A stretch of DNA of 64,000 bases, taken from Sediminibacillus massiliensis (GTDB taxonomy: Bacteria > Bacillota > Bacilli > Bacillales > Amphibacillaceae). The translations under genes and the position numbers were made by a program. Location of the stretch: the NCBI RefSeq assembly GCF_900156915.1, contig NZ_LT732535.1, positions 1,592,135 through 1,656,134 on the forward strand, written 5' to 3'. The notes under the pieces were generated by a model. The model saw only the letters and a list, made by a program, of their open reading frames with translations. It was not told where the DNA came from and did not search any database. This document shows positions 26,026-34,187 of this stretch, in pieces (within the stretch, counting starts at the first letter, position 1; every line of letters begins with the position of its first letter).

Positions 26026-26050
26026 AGAGAGCTTCCATTAAAGCTCTCCT
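26026..26050 (-). terminator. Terminator overlapping the 3' end of the 77-aa ORF
   Basis: GAGAGCTT and AAGCTCTC form a short stem, with TTTATATTT following on the minus strand. Confidence 0.65.
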
Positions 26051-26271
26051 TTTCGTGAAGACTTATCTTTTCGAAAATACTCTGATATTTGAATGACTCT
26101 GACATTTCCAGTATTAAGTTCATGATAGATTCCCCTGCTGTCACGAAAAGAAATATATTGGTCCCGTTCATTTTGGATTAAAGCCTCTGCAGCTTCCTGG
26201 GATTCCTCAAAAATAAATCTCCTGATATAGTGATGTTGATCAAAAAAGTATGTGACTTTGAATTCTTTCAT
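26038..26271 (-). CDS. Small hypothetical protein (77 aa)
   Basis: ATG 26271 has AAGGAGAGG at good spacing, which is why I prefer it to the ATG at 26307. The product (MKEFKVTYFFDQHHYIRRF...) has mixed beta/helix character, is rich in charged and aromatic residues and has no Cys or membrane segment. Unknown function. It lies 58 nt downstream of the methyltransferase on the same strand. Confidence 0.65.
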   Translation of the reverse strand: MKEFKVTYFFDQHHYIRRFIFEESQEAAEALIQNERDQYISFRDSRGIYHELNTGNVRVIQISEYFRKDKSSRKGEL

Positions 26272-26329
26272 TTCAAACCTCTCCTTGGTACAGTTTCTAC
26301 CATTCACCTAGAAGAACCCTAAGGTAAAA

Positions 26330-27115
26330 TCAAAAAGATTTCACCGCCTTAATAAGGATTGCTTCGCCTTGAAAGGTTTTTGGTTTACCATCCGCCTCGG
26401 TGATTCGGAATTTCTGTTTGTGTCGACTTTCAGCTTTTAAGAGATATTCTGCTAGAAATGCTTGAATATCATCGGAAAGATTCATCATCTGGCACCATTT
26501 GCTAAATGAAAATGTCTTTTCAAAGCGATACAATTCATTTATTTCAAAACTTTGTTCTTCTATTGACTTTATCCATTCTGATTTCTTCCATGCCCGTTGG
26601 TGACTATAATCCCTTTTCTTCTCTAAATAATTATAAAAATCGTCAAACTCCTGTTTCTCTGGTGCAACATTATCTATCAAAAAGAATTCTCCTTCCTTCT
26701 TCATTACTCGGTAGGATTCTTTTATAAATGCCGTTATGTCAGAGAAATGGTGTGCAGCAATCCTGCAGATTACGATGTCGAACGTCCGATCAGGAAACGG
26801 CAGTTTCTCCGCATCCCCCTTTACAAAATCCACATTATCATGGCCGTTACTTAAGACATGTCTTTCTGCTGCTTTCAATATTTCCTTCGTCAAGTCCAAA
26901 GCGACAACCTTTTGTGTCAAAGGCGCAAGGGCGTTAGCCACATGCCCGCCACCGGTTGCTATATCGAGCACCCGCTCTTCCCCATTGCAGTTCAAAATAT
27001 CCAACAACTTCCTTAAATCTTTTCCTTGGGCATGGATCTTACTCGTTACATAATTATCGGCATTCCTGCCAAATTGCGCCTGTACATCATGTTTGACAGA
27101 ATTTTCTTCAGGCAT
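26330..27115 (-). CDS. Class I SAM-dependent methyltransferase (YcgJ/UbiE-like)
   Basis: A 261-residue protein with motif I VLDIATGGGHVANALA, motif II VVALDLT, and the post-I/III segments VKGDAEKLPFPDRTFDIVICRIAAHHF, the UbiE/YcgJ pattern. It transfers a methyl group from SAM to an unidentified small substrate. AAGGGGAAG precedes ATG 27115. No biosynthetic neighbours suggest a pathway. Confidence 0.85.
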   Translation of the reverse strand: MPEENSVKHDVQAQFGRNADNYVTSKIHAQGKDLRKLLDILNCNGEERVLDIATGGGHVANALAPLTQKVVALDLTKEILKAAERHVLSNGHDNVDFVKGDAEKLPFPDRTFDIVICRIAAHHFSDITAFIKESYRVMKKEGEFFLIDNVAPEKQEFDDFYNYLEKKRDYSHQRAWKKSEWIKSIEEQSFEINELYRFEKTFSFSKWCQMMNLSDDIQAFLAEYLLKAESRHKQKFRITEADGKPKTFQGEAILIKAVKSF

Positions 27116-27175
27116 GGGCTTCCCCTTCTTTCTTCAGAAAATTGCTAAATACGCACAAATTTCTCATTATAAAAA

Positions 27176-27197
27176 GAACTTCATACCTCGAGAAGTT
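27176..27197 (-). terminator. Short terminator after the APH-like gene
   Basis: AACTTC and GAAGTT form a 6-bp stem followed on the minus strand by CTTTTT. Confidence 0.55.
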
Positions 27198-27276
27198 GTC
27201 AGAAAAGGTTAATCCAGCTGCATTTTGAGTGTTATGGCAAGTTTGTTGCATACTTACAGAGTGCATCGTATCGGAC

Positions 27277-28218
27277 TCAACTTTCACACTCGTTGGAAGG
27301 ATTCCATAAATCCCGCCCGAATTCGTCTCTGTACATTTCTTCAAAGACCCTGACTGCTTTAAAGAAGCTTTCTTCATATGTTCCTTTTTCATCATTTACT
27401 GTCCAGCATGTGCTCAATACCGTATGGCAAAATCCCCACATTAAAAGCCTTTCCCTACTCAAATCCAATTTATCAATAAAAATATCTATCCTGTTTTGTA
27501 TGATAGAATAATAATCTTGTTCAGGTAACTTGTTCAACAAATACTGAATCAAATCATACTCTATTTCACCGACCAATCCTTTTGGATCGATTACCATCCA
27601 GTTGTCTTCCCCGCTGAGAAGGATATTATAATGATGATAATCCCCATGAAGGAGCCAATATGTCTCTATCGTTTTATTTAGATAATGAAATACTTGACAA
27701 GCTTTTTCCAACGTTGCTATAGGAAATGGACCAAGCCCTTCTGGATGTTCCTGCATTATTTGCCGCATCGAATTTTCCCTATCCTCAGTAGAAGGGAGGC
27801 CGGTGTGACTAGGTGATTTTTTCAGCATACCTTTTAGCACCCCTGCAGCAATAAAACAGGCATGTTCGTCATCTTCAAGGTCAACCAACATAGTCCCGGG
27901 GACCAGTTCTTCCAATATAAGCACTCCAGCTTCCCTATCAAAGTCTAGTACCTTCACCAACTTGGGTGACTGTAACAATTGAAGTGCTTCCAATTCATTT
28001 TCAAATTCCTTTCCCGGTATGGAAACTTTCACAACCACTCTCCTGCCGTCTCTCATGCGTGCTGGTGCTACATAATTGACGGACAGCTCATATGCTTTCT
28101 CCATTTTCAGTTCCCATTTTTCTTCGCAATAACTCAATAAATCCGGGATTTTCCGCAGCCAGGCTTCCCCTTCATTCGGAAAATATAACCTTATTGCTTC
28201 CTCAAACTGTTTCTGCAT
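27277..28218 (-). CDS. Aminoglycoside/hydroxyurea phosphotransferase family kinase
   Basis: A 313-residue APH(6)/Hur-type kinase. The nucleotide loop region is near residues 60-75 (RRVVVKVSIPG), EELVPG marks the hinge, LLHGDYHHYNILL is the catalytic loop, and VIDPKGLVGE carries the metal-binding Asp. The order fits APH(6) streptomycin kinases and their many housekeeping relatives. Chromosomal context gives no sign of a resistance island, so the substrate remains open. AGAAGG lies before ATG 28218. Confidence 0.82.
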   Translation of the reverse strand: MQKQFEEAIRLYFPNEGEAWLRKIPDLLSYCEEKWELKMEKAYELSVNYVAPARMRDGRRVVVKVSIPGKEFENELEALQLLQSPKLVKVLDFDREAGVLILEELVPGTMLVDLEDDEHACFIAAGVLKGMLKKSPSHTGLPSTEDRENSMRQIMQEHPEGLGPFPIATLEKACQVFHYLNKTIETYWLLHGDYHHYNILLSGEDNWMVIDPKGLVGEIEYDLIQYLLNKLPEQDYYSIIQNRIDIFIDKLDLSRERLLMWGFCHTVLSTCWTVNDEKGTYEESFFKAVRVFEEMYRDEFGRDLWNPSNECES

Positions 28219-28253
28219 ATTATACCTTCTTTCCGGAGGAGAGCTTGTTGGAT

Positions 28254-29642
28254 TTATATACTTACTGGGCTTGTTTCAGACCAACGTTTTTCACATGCCC
28301 GTTTGATAAAATCCTTTTCTTCCGCATACATTCTGATAACATCACGTATTTCTTCGGGCCTGTAGAAAGCATCTTTATTTTCAGCAAGTGCCGGATAACC
28401 CGACCCGCGCTGTAAGTAGTCGGAACTGGCTACTTTATAGTATTTTTCTTCATCAATCGGTTGACCCTCAATCAAGATTTCTTTGACGGTCCCGCCATCA
28501 TGACTGATCACCGCCCCGGACACATGCAGTCTTCCAGTAAATTTACCCCGGAATCCCGGTCCTCTCCCATCCCCAAGGCAAATCTGCTCATCGAGAGATT
28601 GTATGAGAGCCTCTTTCAGGTGTTTACCTTTCACATCAAAAGAAGTAGGATTCAGCGGGGAAGGACAAATTTCAATTAATTTCTTCTCTGAAACAAAGCC
28701 GAAAATACCTGCATTTACTATTCCACTGTTAATCAAGCCAAGGTCTGCTCCCATTAAATCCCGCAAACCGTCGGCAATTAAATTGGTTAATGGGTTTTCC
28801 TCTATTACGTCATGCCATAGCTGATGTTCCAACCGGTACAATGGACGGCTTAGATTTTCCACAGCTTTTTCTTTGTTCGTGTTCATTATTGCTTCAACTT
28901 TCGCATCCAAAGAATAGGACTCTGTAGCAATCATCTCTGAACCTGTCAGTTCCACATTTCCATTGGTAATTTTCAATTCCAAAATCCCCACATGCTCTCC
29001 GTAACATCCTGCACTGTTTATTATTGTGCCTTCGACTAGTTTAGGCTTGCTATACAGCTGATGATCATGGGCAGACAAGATGATATCGACACCATCCAGC
29101 TCCCTTGCCAATAATTCATCGTTCATCGTACCGACATGGTTCAGCAAGATGCAAATATCATAATCGTCACGATTCTTCTGGATTTCTGACTGGATTGCCT
29201 GTTTGTAAGAAGTCATATATACGCCCAGTCCTTCGTTGAATACATCCAAATCCGGAGAAGAGCCGGTAATAAAGACTCGGATACCATTTATTTCAATGAT
29301 CTTGCTTGGGAGGACACCATTTATTTTTGTCTTATCATTACGCAGCAGGTTGTTGCTGATGAAGGGTACAGAACTGTTGATTGCCATGTGTTCGAGTATA
29401 TCCACCCCATTAAACATCTCGTTATTACCGATTGTCAAACTACTGTATCCTGCATATTCGAGTAATTCGATGGCTGCCATCCCCTTGGTTCCCCGCAGTT
29501 CGATACTCTTAAAATCGACAAAATCACCCCCGTCAAGAAGAAGAGTGTGATCATCTTTCCAAGTTTTGATAACAGAAACTGCTCTTGAAAAATTTTCAAA
29601 ATTGCTATGTAAGTCATTTGTATGAATGATTTTAAGTTTCAT
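28254..29642 (-). CDS. 5'-nucleotidase/UDP-sugar hydrolase family phosphoesterase (YunD-like)
   Basis: A 462-residue protein with an N-terminal calcineurin-like domain: IIHTNDLHSNFENF, LLLDGGDFVD, TIGNNEMFNG and ILLNHVG, LSAHDHQ provide the di-metal ligands. The C-terminal half is the 5'-nucleotidase substrate domain (LINSGIVNAGIFG, FDVKGKHLKEALIQSL). There is no signal peptide, so it acts inside the cell, like YunD. In the usual GNHE motif the residues here read GNNE, a substitution of a metal-site His. ATG 29642 is 6 nt from GGAGG; the GTG at 29645 is too close. Confidence 0.85.
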   Translation of the reverse strand: MKLKIIHTNDLHSNFENFSRAVSVIKTWKDDHTLLLDGGDFVDFKSIELRGTKGMAAIELLEYAGYSSLTIGNNEMFNGVDILEHMAINSSVPFISNNLLRNDKTKINGVLPSKIIEINGIRVFITGSSPDLDVFNEGLGVYMTSYKQAIQSEIQKNRDDYDICILLNHVGTMNDELLARELDGVDIILSAHDHQLYSKPKLVEGTIINSAGCYGEHVGILELKITNGNVELTGSEMIATESYSLDAKVEAIMNTNKEKAVENLSRPLYRLEHQLWHDVIEENPLTNLIADGLRDLMGADLGLINSGIVNAGIFGFVSEKKLIEICPSPLNPTSFDVKGKHLKEALIQSLDEQICLGDGRGPGFRGKFTGRLHVSGAVISHDGGTVKEILIEGQPIDEEKYYKVASSDYLQRGSGYPALAENKDAFYRPEEIRDVIRMYAEEKDFIKRACEKRWSETSPVSI

Positions 29643-29734
29643 CACTTACCTCCGGAACTTTCATTATTTGATTGTTAACCATTTAGTCTGTGAAGACCAA
29701 TTCCCCAAGCAAACCGACCTCTTTTGAGATGGAG

Positions 29735-30045
29735 AGTTGAGGGAAACTGCGAACTAGTGAAAATTTACTTAGTAAGACTTCCTCACATTCTGATGATAGT
29801 GAAGTGGATATACTCGCTGCGACAGAACACTTCGCTTTCCATGGGCACGGCCTCAGCCAGGGGACTACTTGAATACGCTTCCTTGTTCCCTTTGGGACTG
29901 CGATTATTCGCTCCCATCGAAGACCTTTGCTGTTCCCATAGGATAAGGAAAGCTACGACAGCATCGCTTCGCACGAAGAAAATTGGTTTGTATTTTCGAG
30001 GAGTTCTACGTGTTCTGCCTCCGCTGTTAGGGGGTTTCTGATTTT
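29735..30045 (-). repeat. Interspersed repeat, minus orientation, left half of an inverted pair
   Basis: The left terminus GGGAAACTGCGAACTAGTG resembles the outer end of the family. The interior (CGCTTTCCATGGGCACGGCC, CCTTTGGGACTGCGATTA, AGACCTTTGCTGTTCCC) is the reverse complement of the copy at 45.6-45.9 kb. It abuts a plus-orientation copy at 30046. ORFs within it are accidental. Confidence 0.8.
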
Positions 30046-30300
30046 TGTTAGGGAGAACCATGTTAGACACTTTTCAGGATCACTTCTAACCTAAACAGAA
30101 AATCAATCACAGCTGAGGAAAAATGCGAGACTCCTGTGGGAAAGGAACAGTCTGAAGATCCCGCAGGGGCGGGTTTTGCACCGAGGAAGCTGAAGCGTTC
30201 CCCACGGAAAGCGAGTGTTTTTCCTCAGCGCCGGCTTTGCACTCAATCGGAAAAGGATGATAGGAAGTCACACTGAAGCTACGTCGCAATATACGGTTTT
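30046..30300 (+). repeat. Interspersed repeat, plus orientation, right half of an inverted pair
   Basis: The left end TTGTTAGGGAGAACCATG and interior GCGAGACTCCTGTGGGAAAG, CCCGCAGGGGCGGG, GAAGCGTTCCCCACGGAAAG match the copies at 19.0 and 45.4 kb. The right end reads CTACGTCGCAATATACGG. Confidence 0.85.
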
Positions 30301-30356
30301 TACGTACATATCTTGTTTAATTTCTATATATATGAATAAAATTCCTGCAAAAGAAA

Positions 30357-30385
30357 AAAACACATACAGTTAACCTGCATGTGTT
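30357..30385 (-). terminator. Terminator of sspH
   Basis: CACATACAG and CTGCATGTG (one mismatch) form a stem of about 11 bp including flanking A-T pairs; the plus-strand A-run gives the U tract on the minus strand. Confidence 0.8.
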
Positions 30386-30393
30386 TTTTGTTC

Positions 30394-30573
30394 TTAATTT
30401 TCCTGTAACTCATCAATGGAGACTTGCTGGCGGTTATCTGGATCTTGCAAAGAGTAAACGTGTGCCGTCCCGCTTTGATCATCAATCCGTTGAATATAAA
30501 TAGGATCTCCATGGTGAGTTACATTGATTAAGTCTGGAGACTCTTTAATCTCCATTGCCCTTTGTTTATCCAC
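30394..30573 (-). CDS. sspH: Small acid-soluble spore protein, SspH family
   Basis: From GTG 30573, with AAAGGAGG 8 nt upstream, the frame gives a 59-residue protein, the same length as B. subtilis SspH. QRAMEIKESPDLINVTHHG, PIYIQRIDDQSGTAHVY and DPDNRQQVSIDELQE follow the SspH pattern. It is a minor SASP made in the forespore. The extension upstream to 30618 has no RBS and is not part of the protein. Confidence 0.9.
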   Translation of the reverse strand: MDKQRAMEIKESPDLINVTHHGDPIYIQRIDDQSGTAHVYSLQDPDNRQQVSIDELQEN

Positions 30574-30648
30574 TGGCCATTCCTCCTTTAGATATAAGCT
30601 TATTATGAGGAAAAGCATGGATTATATAACAATCTGCTTCCAAAAATA

Positions 30649-31212
30649 TTATTTTTCGTATCCATCCACAACTAAATCAAGCTTGCCTGTGTCCGGATCG
30701 ATGACTAGACCATGTACAGGTACTTCGGCCGGCAGCAATGGGTGATTACGAATTTGTTCCACACTGTGCTGGACGCTGTCTTCTACATTGTCAAACCCTT
30801 GTAGGAACTTATCCAAATCAATACCGGAATATTGAATGGTCTTCAATGTGTCTTCGCTAATCCCACGTTGTTTTGCTTTTTCCAGCGTGTTTTCCGCTTT
30901 TAGGCTGGACATGCCACAATCATGATGGCCAACCACACAGATTTCATCTGCTTCCAATTCATAAACCGCTACAAGCAAGCTGCGCATAACGCTGCCGAAA
31001 GGGTGTGATATTAGAGCGCCAGCTGATTTGACTATTTTTGCATCCCCATTGCCAACATTCATTGCTTTTGGCAGGAGCTCCACCAGACGAGTGTCCATAC
31101 AGGAAAGAATAACCACTCTCTTGTTTGGGAGTTTTCCTTTTTGATACTGTTCATACTCTTTCTTCTCCACAAATTCCTCATTGTGAGCCAAAATTTCATT
31201 TAATAATTTCAT
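30649..31212 (-). CDS. Beta-class carbonic anhydrase
   Basis: A 187-residue beta-carbonic anhydrase. C38, D40 and R42 lie in SCMDTR, and H96 and C99 in VVGHHDCGM, giving the Cys-His-Cys zinc site and the Asp-Arg dyad. It interconverts CO2 and bicarbonate for carboxylases and pH balance. AGGAG precedes ATG 31212. Resembles the short B. subtilis YtiB-type enzyme. Confidence 0.93.
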   Translation of the reverse strand: MKLLNEILAHNEEFVEKKEYEQYQKGKLPNKRVVILSCMDTRLVELLPKAMNVGNGDAKIVKSAGALISHPFGSVMRSLLVAVYELEADEICVVGHHDCGMSSLKAENTLEKAKQRGISEDTLKTIQYSGIDLDKFLQGFDNVEDSVQHSVEQIRNHPLLPAEVPVHGLVIDPDTGKLDLVVDGYEK

Positions 31213-31511
31213 CGACTTTCACTCCTATCGCTATCAATATGTAAATTTTATCAACTAGTTATAATGTTACTAATTCCCTTCCAAAATGGCAAAACATTAA
31301 CCACTTGTGAAACTGCGAACAATTAAGAAATATCTATGAAGGCCATTTCTTTTGTTAAACGATTGGCATATAAACAAATTAAGAAAATGATTGTGCAACA
31401 TTGAATAAATATAAGAAAATGTAAAAATGGAAATCCTTCCATATCAGAGATTGAGCATCTATAAATGGCAAAGGCTTGGACTGGAATATAACTGAAACAC
31501 GTCGTCCCCCA

Positions 31512-31578
31512 ACTGAAGAGCGGGATCATAACGCGCTCAATATTTTAAAGAGAAAAAAATTAATGGTAAATAAGTAAA
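31512..31578 (+). pseudogene. Remnant of the 3' end of an IS200/IS605 tnpB (OrfB)
   Basis: The plus-strand frame reads TEERDHNALNILKR. The RDHNAxxNIL block is the characteristic end of the OrfB/TnpB zinc-finger and RuvC III region. Upstream, no CxxC pairs remain in frame, so only a short scrap is left. The match is short and could be chance. Confidence 0.4.
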
Positions 31579-31623
31579 AAAGTACCAGTTTGATATTAAG
31601 AATAGTTGAAATTGCCTGAAAAG

Positions 31624-31677
31624 GCACCAGATTACGGAAAAATGACAAAATTCGACTTCCGTGAACTGGTGCTTTTT
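31624..31677 (+). other. Long hairpin with T-run, no plus-strand gene upstream
   Basis: GCACCAG (31624-31630) pairs with CTGGTGC (31666-31672), and inside it CGGAA pairs with TTCCG; TTTTT follows. It lies upstream of the dtpT promoter, so it is not part of that leader. It could be the 3' end of a small RNA or the right-end hairpin of the decayed IS element. Confidence 0.55.
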
Positions 31678-31752
31678 GCTTTTTCCAAATAGTGAAACCG
31701 CTTAATTATTTCTTTTTGCCTATACGACTGAAAATTACCACTATTTTTACTT

Positions 31753-31781
31753 TTGACATAGTTCGACAAATGGCCTAATAT
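31753..31781 (+). promoter_or_regulatory. Sigma-A promoter of dtpT
   Basis: TTGACA (31753-31758) and TAATAT (31776-31781) with a 17-bp spacer, about 30 bp ahead of the dtpT start. A near-consensus vegetative promoter. Confidence 0.88.
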
Positions 31782-31810
31782 ATTAAAGTACTTTTTAAAG
31801 GAGGTAGCTT

Positions 31811-33301
31811 ATGGCTAACATAAATAAACAGAAAATTGTGGACAGCGTACCTCAAAAAGGATTTTTCGGACATCCAAAAGGGTTATTTACGCTATTTTTC
31901 ACTGAATTCTGGGAACGTTTCTCTTATTATGGCATGAGAGCCATCCTGGTTTTCTACATGTATTATGAAGTCTCACAAGGTGGTCTTGGTCTTCCAGAAA
32001 GCACTGCTTTAGCAATTATGTCAATATACGGATCTCTTGTGTATATGTCAGGTATTATCGGAGGCTGGCTTGCAGATAGAATTCTCGGAACTTCGAAAGC
32101 ATTATTGTATGGCGGAATACTTATTATGTTCGGTCATATTGCGCTTGCAATTCCGGGAAGTATCAGTATGTTCTTCGTTTCAATGGTACTCATCGTTCTC
32201 GGTACTGGTCTATTGAAACCGAACGTTTCCACTATGGTTGGAGAAATTTACAGCGAAAAAGACCAACGGAGAGACGCTGGTTTCAGTATTTTCTACATGG
32301 GAATCAATCTTGGTGGTTTCCTTGCTCCGTTGATAGTCGGAACTTTAGGTACGGAAGTGAATTTCCACTTAGGCTTTGGAATTGCTGCTGTAGGAATGTT
32401 TTTCGGATTAATGGTTTATATATTCACAAGAGGGAAAAACTTAGGTCTTGCCGGAACTTATGTACGTAATCCATTATCACCTGAAGAAAAGAAAAAAACA
32501 TTCAAATGGATCGGGCTTGCTGCATTAGTTGTCGTTGTATTGATAGCAGTGACGATACCATTAGGTTTATTGACTATTGCTACATTTGTTGGATTGGTCG
32601 GAATTCTGGGAATCGTCATCCCAATTATTTACTTTGTTGTAATGTACCGCAGTCCAAAAACAACAGCAACTGAACGTTCACGCATTATAGCATATATTCC
32701 ATTGTTTATAGCCTCTGTAATGTTCTGGGCTATCCAGGAACAAGGCTCTACTATTCTTGCTAACTATGCAGATCAGCGTACACAGTTGGAATTTCTGGGG
32801 ATTTCCATTTCTCCTGCATGGTTCCAGTCACTTAATCCTTTGTTCATCATTTTTCTAGCACCTGTTTTCGCATGGATGTGGGTTAAGTTAGGTGATCGTC
32901 AGCCATCTGTGCCTAAGAAATTCTCCTTAGGTTTATTGTTTGCAGGATTGTCATTCATAGTAATCCTTGTACCAGGAATGCTTAGTGGAGGAGCACTCGT
33001 GAGTCCACTGTGGCTGGTTTTGAGCTATTTCATTGTTGTTCTTGGTGAACTGTGCTTGTCACCAGTAGGATTGTCGGCAACAACAAAACTAGCCCCAGCG
33101 GCTTTCTCGGCTCAGACAATGAGCTTGTGGTTCTTGTCAAACGCTGCCGCCCAGGCAATCAATGCACAGATAGTCCGCTTTTATACACCAGAAACAGAGA
33201 CGCTCTATTTCGGTATCATCGGTGTTACGGCACTCGTGCTAAGTCTTGTTCTATTCTTGATCTCACCGAAGATACAGCACAAAATGAAAGGTGTCAAATA
33301 A
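31811..33301 (+). CDS. dtpT: POT-family di-/tripeptide:H+ symporter
   Basis: A 496-residue proton-dependent oligopeptide transporter with about 14 TM. The N-terminal FFTEFWERFSYYGMRAILVFYM holds the ExxERFxYY motif for proton coupling, and FSIFYMGINLGGFLAPLIVG is the PTR2 signature. It imports di- and tripeptides. AAAGGAGG precedes ATG 31811, and the promoter is close to consensus, suggesting strong expression. Monocistronic. Confidence 0.95.
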   Translation: MANINKQKIVDSVPQKGFFGHPKGLFTLFFTEFWERFSYYGMRAILVFYMYYEVSQGGLGLPESTALAIMSIYGSLVYMSGIIGGWLADRILGTSKALLYGGILIMFGHIALAIPGSISMFFVSMVLIVLGTGLLKPNVSTMVGEIYSEKDQRRDAGFSIFYMGINLGGFLAPLIVGTLGTEVNFHLGFGIAAVGMFFGLMVYIFTRGKNLGLAGTYVRNPLSPEEKKKTFKWIGLAALVVVVLIAVTIPLGLLTIATFVGLVGILGIVIPIIYFVVMYRSPKTTATERSRIIAYIPLFIASVMFWAIQEQGSTILANYADQRTQLEFLGISISPAWFQSLNPLFIIFLAPVFAWMWVKLGDRQPSVPKKFSLGLLFAGLSFIVILVPGMLSGGALVSPLWLVLSYFIVVLGELCLSPVGLSATTKLAPAAFSAQTMSLWFLSNAAAQAINAQIVRFYTPETETLYFGIIGVTALVLSLVLFLISPKIQHKMKGVK

Positions 33302-33320
33302 CAAGTACGCCTATATGAAA

Positions 33321-33367
33321 AAAAGGGTTTTTCTTAAGGTCAATACACCTTAGGAAAAGCCCTTTTT
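33321..33367. terminator. Terminator between dtpT and the VTT protein gene
   Basis: AAAAGGG-TTTTC-AAGGT pairs with the ACCTT-GGAAAA-CCCTTTT arm with small mismatches, and T follows. Works for the plus strand and probably both. Confidence 0.8.
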
Positions 33368-33393
33368 ATTATTCACTTCTTTTTTTGGATTAA

Positions 33394-33951
33394 TTAACCC
33401 TTTTTACTCTCCATTCTCTGGTTATGAATCTTCCCTAAAAGAGCATATAACAATATGAGTATGATCGAAAATATAATAGATAAGTACCATGGACTTTTTG
33501 AAATTGCTTCACCGAAAGCGGTATAAAGCACAGCAGGCATGATAACTCCCAGCAAGGAATAATACATGTATCCTTTGAACGTTTTCGTCATTTCCATCAG
33601 GTAGAGAGAAAGTAAATGGAAATGGATAAAAGGCATGATTCTTAAAACCATCACCTGGCTCACCGAAACAGTTCGGTCATGGAAAACTTTTTCTTTCAAC
33701 CGCCCGATTCCCTGACGAAATTTCGGAAAGACATTTACGATTCTATAAAACACGAGACTCATCAGCGACAGACCGATAAAAGACAAAATAGCTCCTTCTA
33801 CAAAACCAAAAAACACTCCACCTGCAATGCAGACGACGATAACCGGGAGAAAAAGAAATGGCCGCAATAAATGGATAAGGATAAATAACACCGGGGCCAG
33901 CCAGCCGGCACTTTCTATTAAAGATTGCATTGAATTGTTAACATTCTCCAA
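33394..33951 (-). CDS. TVP38/TMEM64 family membrane protein (VTT domain)
   Basis: A 185-residue protein with five hydrophobic segments. The central blocks FLPVIVVCIAGGVFFGFVEG and RIMPFIHFHLLSLYLMEM follow the VTT/DedA-like pattern of the TVP38/TMEM64 family (YqeD/YtxB type), implicated in lipid scrambling. TTG 33951 is 6 nt from AGGGGGG. Role in this cell unknown. Confidence 0.75.
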   Translation of the reverse strand: MENVNNSMQSLIESAGWLAPVLFILIHLLRPFLFLPVIVVCIAGGVFFGFVEGAILSFIGLSLMSLVFYRIVNVFPKFRQGIGRLKEKVFHDRTVSVSQVMVLRIMPFIHFHLLSLYLMEMTKTFKGYMYYSLLGVIMPAVLYTAFGEAISKSPWYLSIIFSIILILLYALLGKIHNQRMESKKG

Positions 33952-34148
33952 GATATCCCCCCTAACCTTATAATCCAGGTATCAGTTAACAACTAATGAA
34001 GGATATATCAAAACAAATCCGATTGCAACAATACAACATTTTCTAGATGTATATTTTGCCAAGTTGTCCAATGATATGGTTATTTAATACTACGTAATAC
34101 TGAATAAAATGTTCCTATTCTAACACCTAATTTTTATTATTTATAAAA
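33952..34148. other. AT-rich intergenic stretch
   Basis: No gene or clear motif. It must hold the promoter of the VTT protein gene on the minus strand. Confidence 0.4.
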
Positions 34149-34181
34149 AACCTTTGCCTGGTGGTTAAACAGACAAAGGTT
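34149..34181 (-). terminator. Terminator of the potassium transporter gene
   Basis: AACCTTTG and CAAAGGTT with A and T runs on either side; a good terminator for the minus strand. Confidence 0.85.
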
Positions 34182-34187
34182 TTTGCA

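Noticed and set aside
27108..27395. 95-codon frame on the minus strand between methyltransferase and APH-like genes
   Set aside because: It overlaps the C-terminal codons of the APH-like gene in another frame, crosses that gene's terminator and has no RBS.
29724..30289. Several ORFs of 60-105 codons inside the repeats near 30 kb
   Set aside because: They are translations of the non-coding repeats; frames are not conserved between copies.
31323..31529. 68-codon hydrophobic minus-strand frame
   Set aside because: No RBS; it lies antisense to the possible TnpB scrap and looks accidental.
31213..31752. Riboswitch or T-box leader for dtpT
   Set aside because: The hairpin lies upstream of a near-consensus promoter, so it is not in the dtpT leader.
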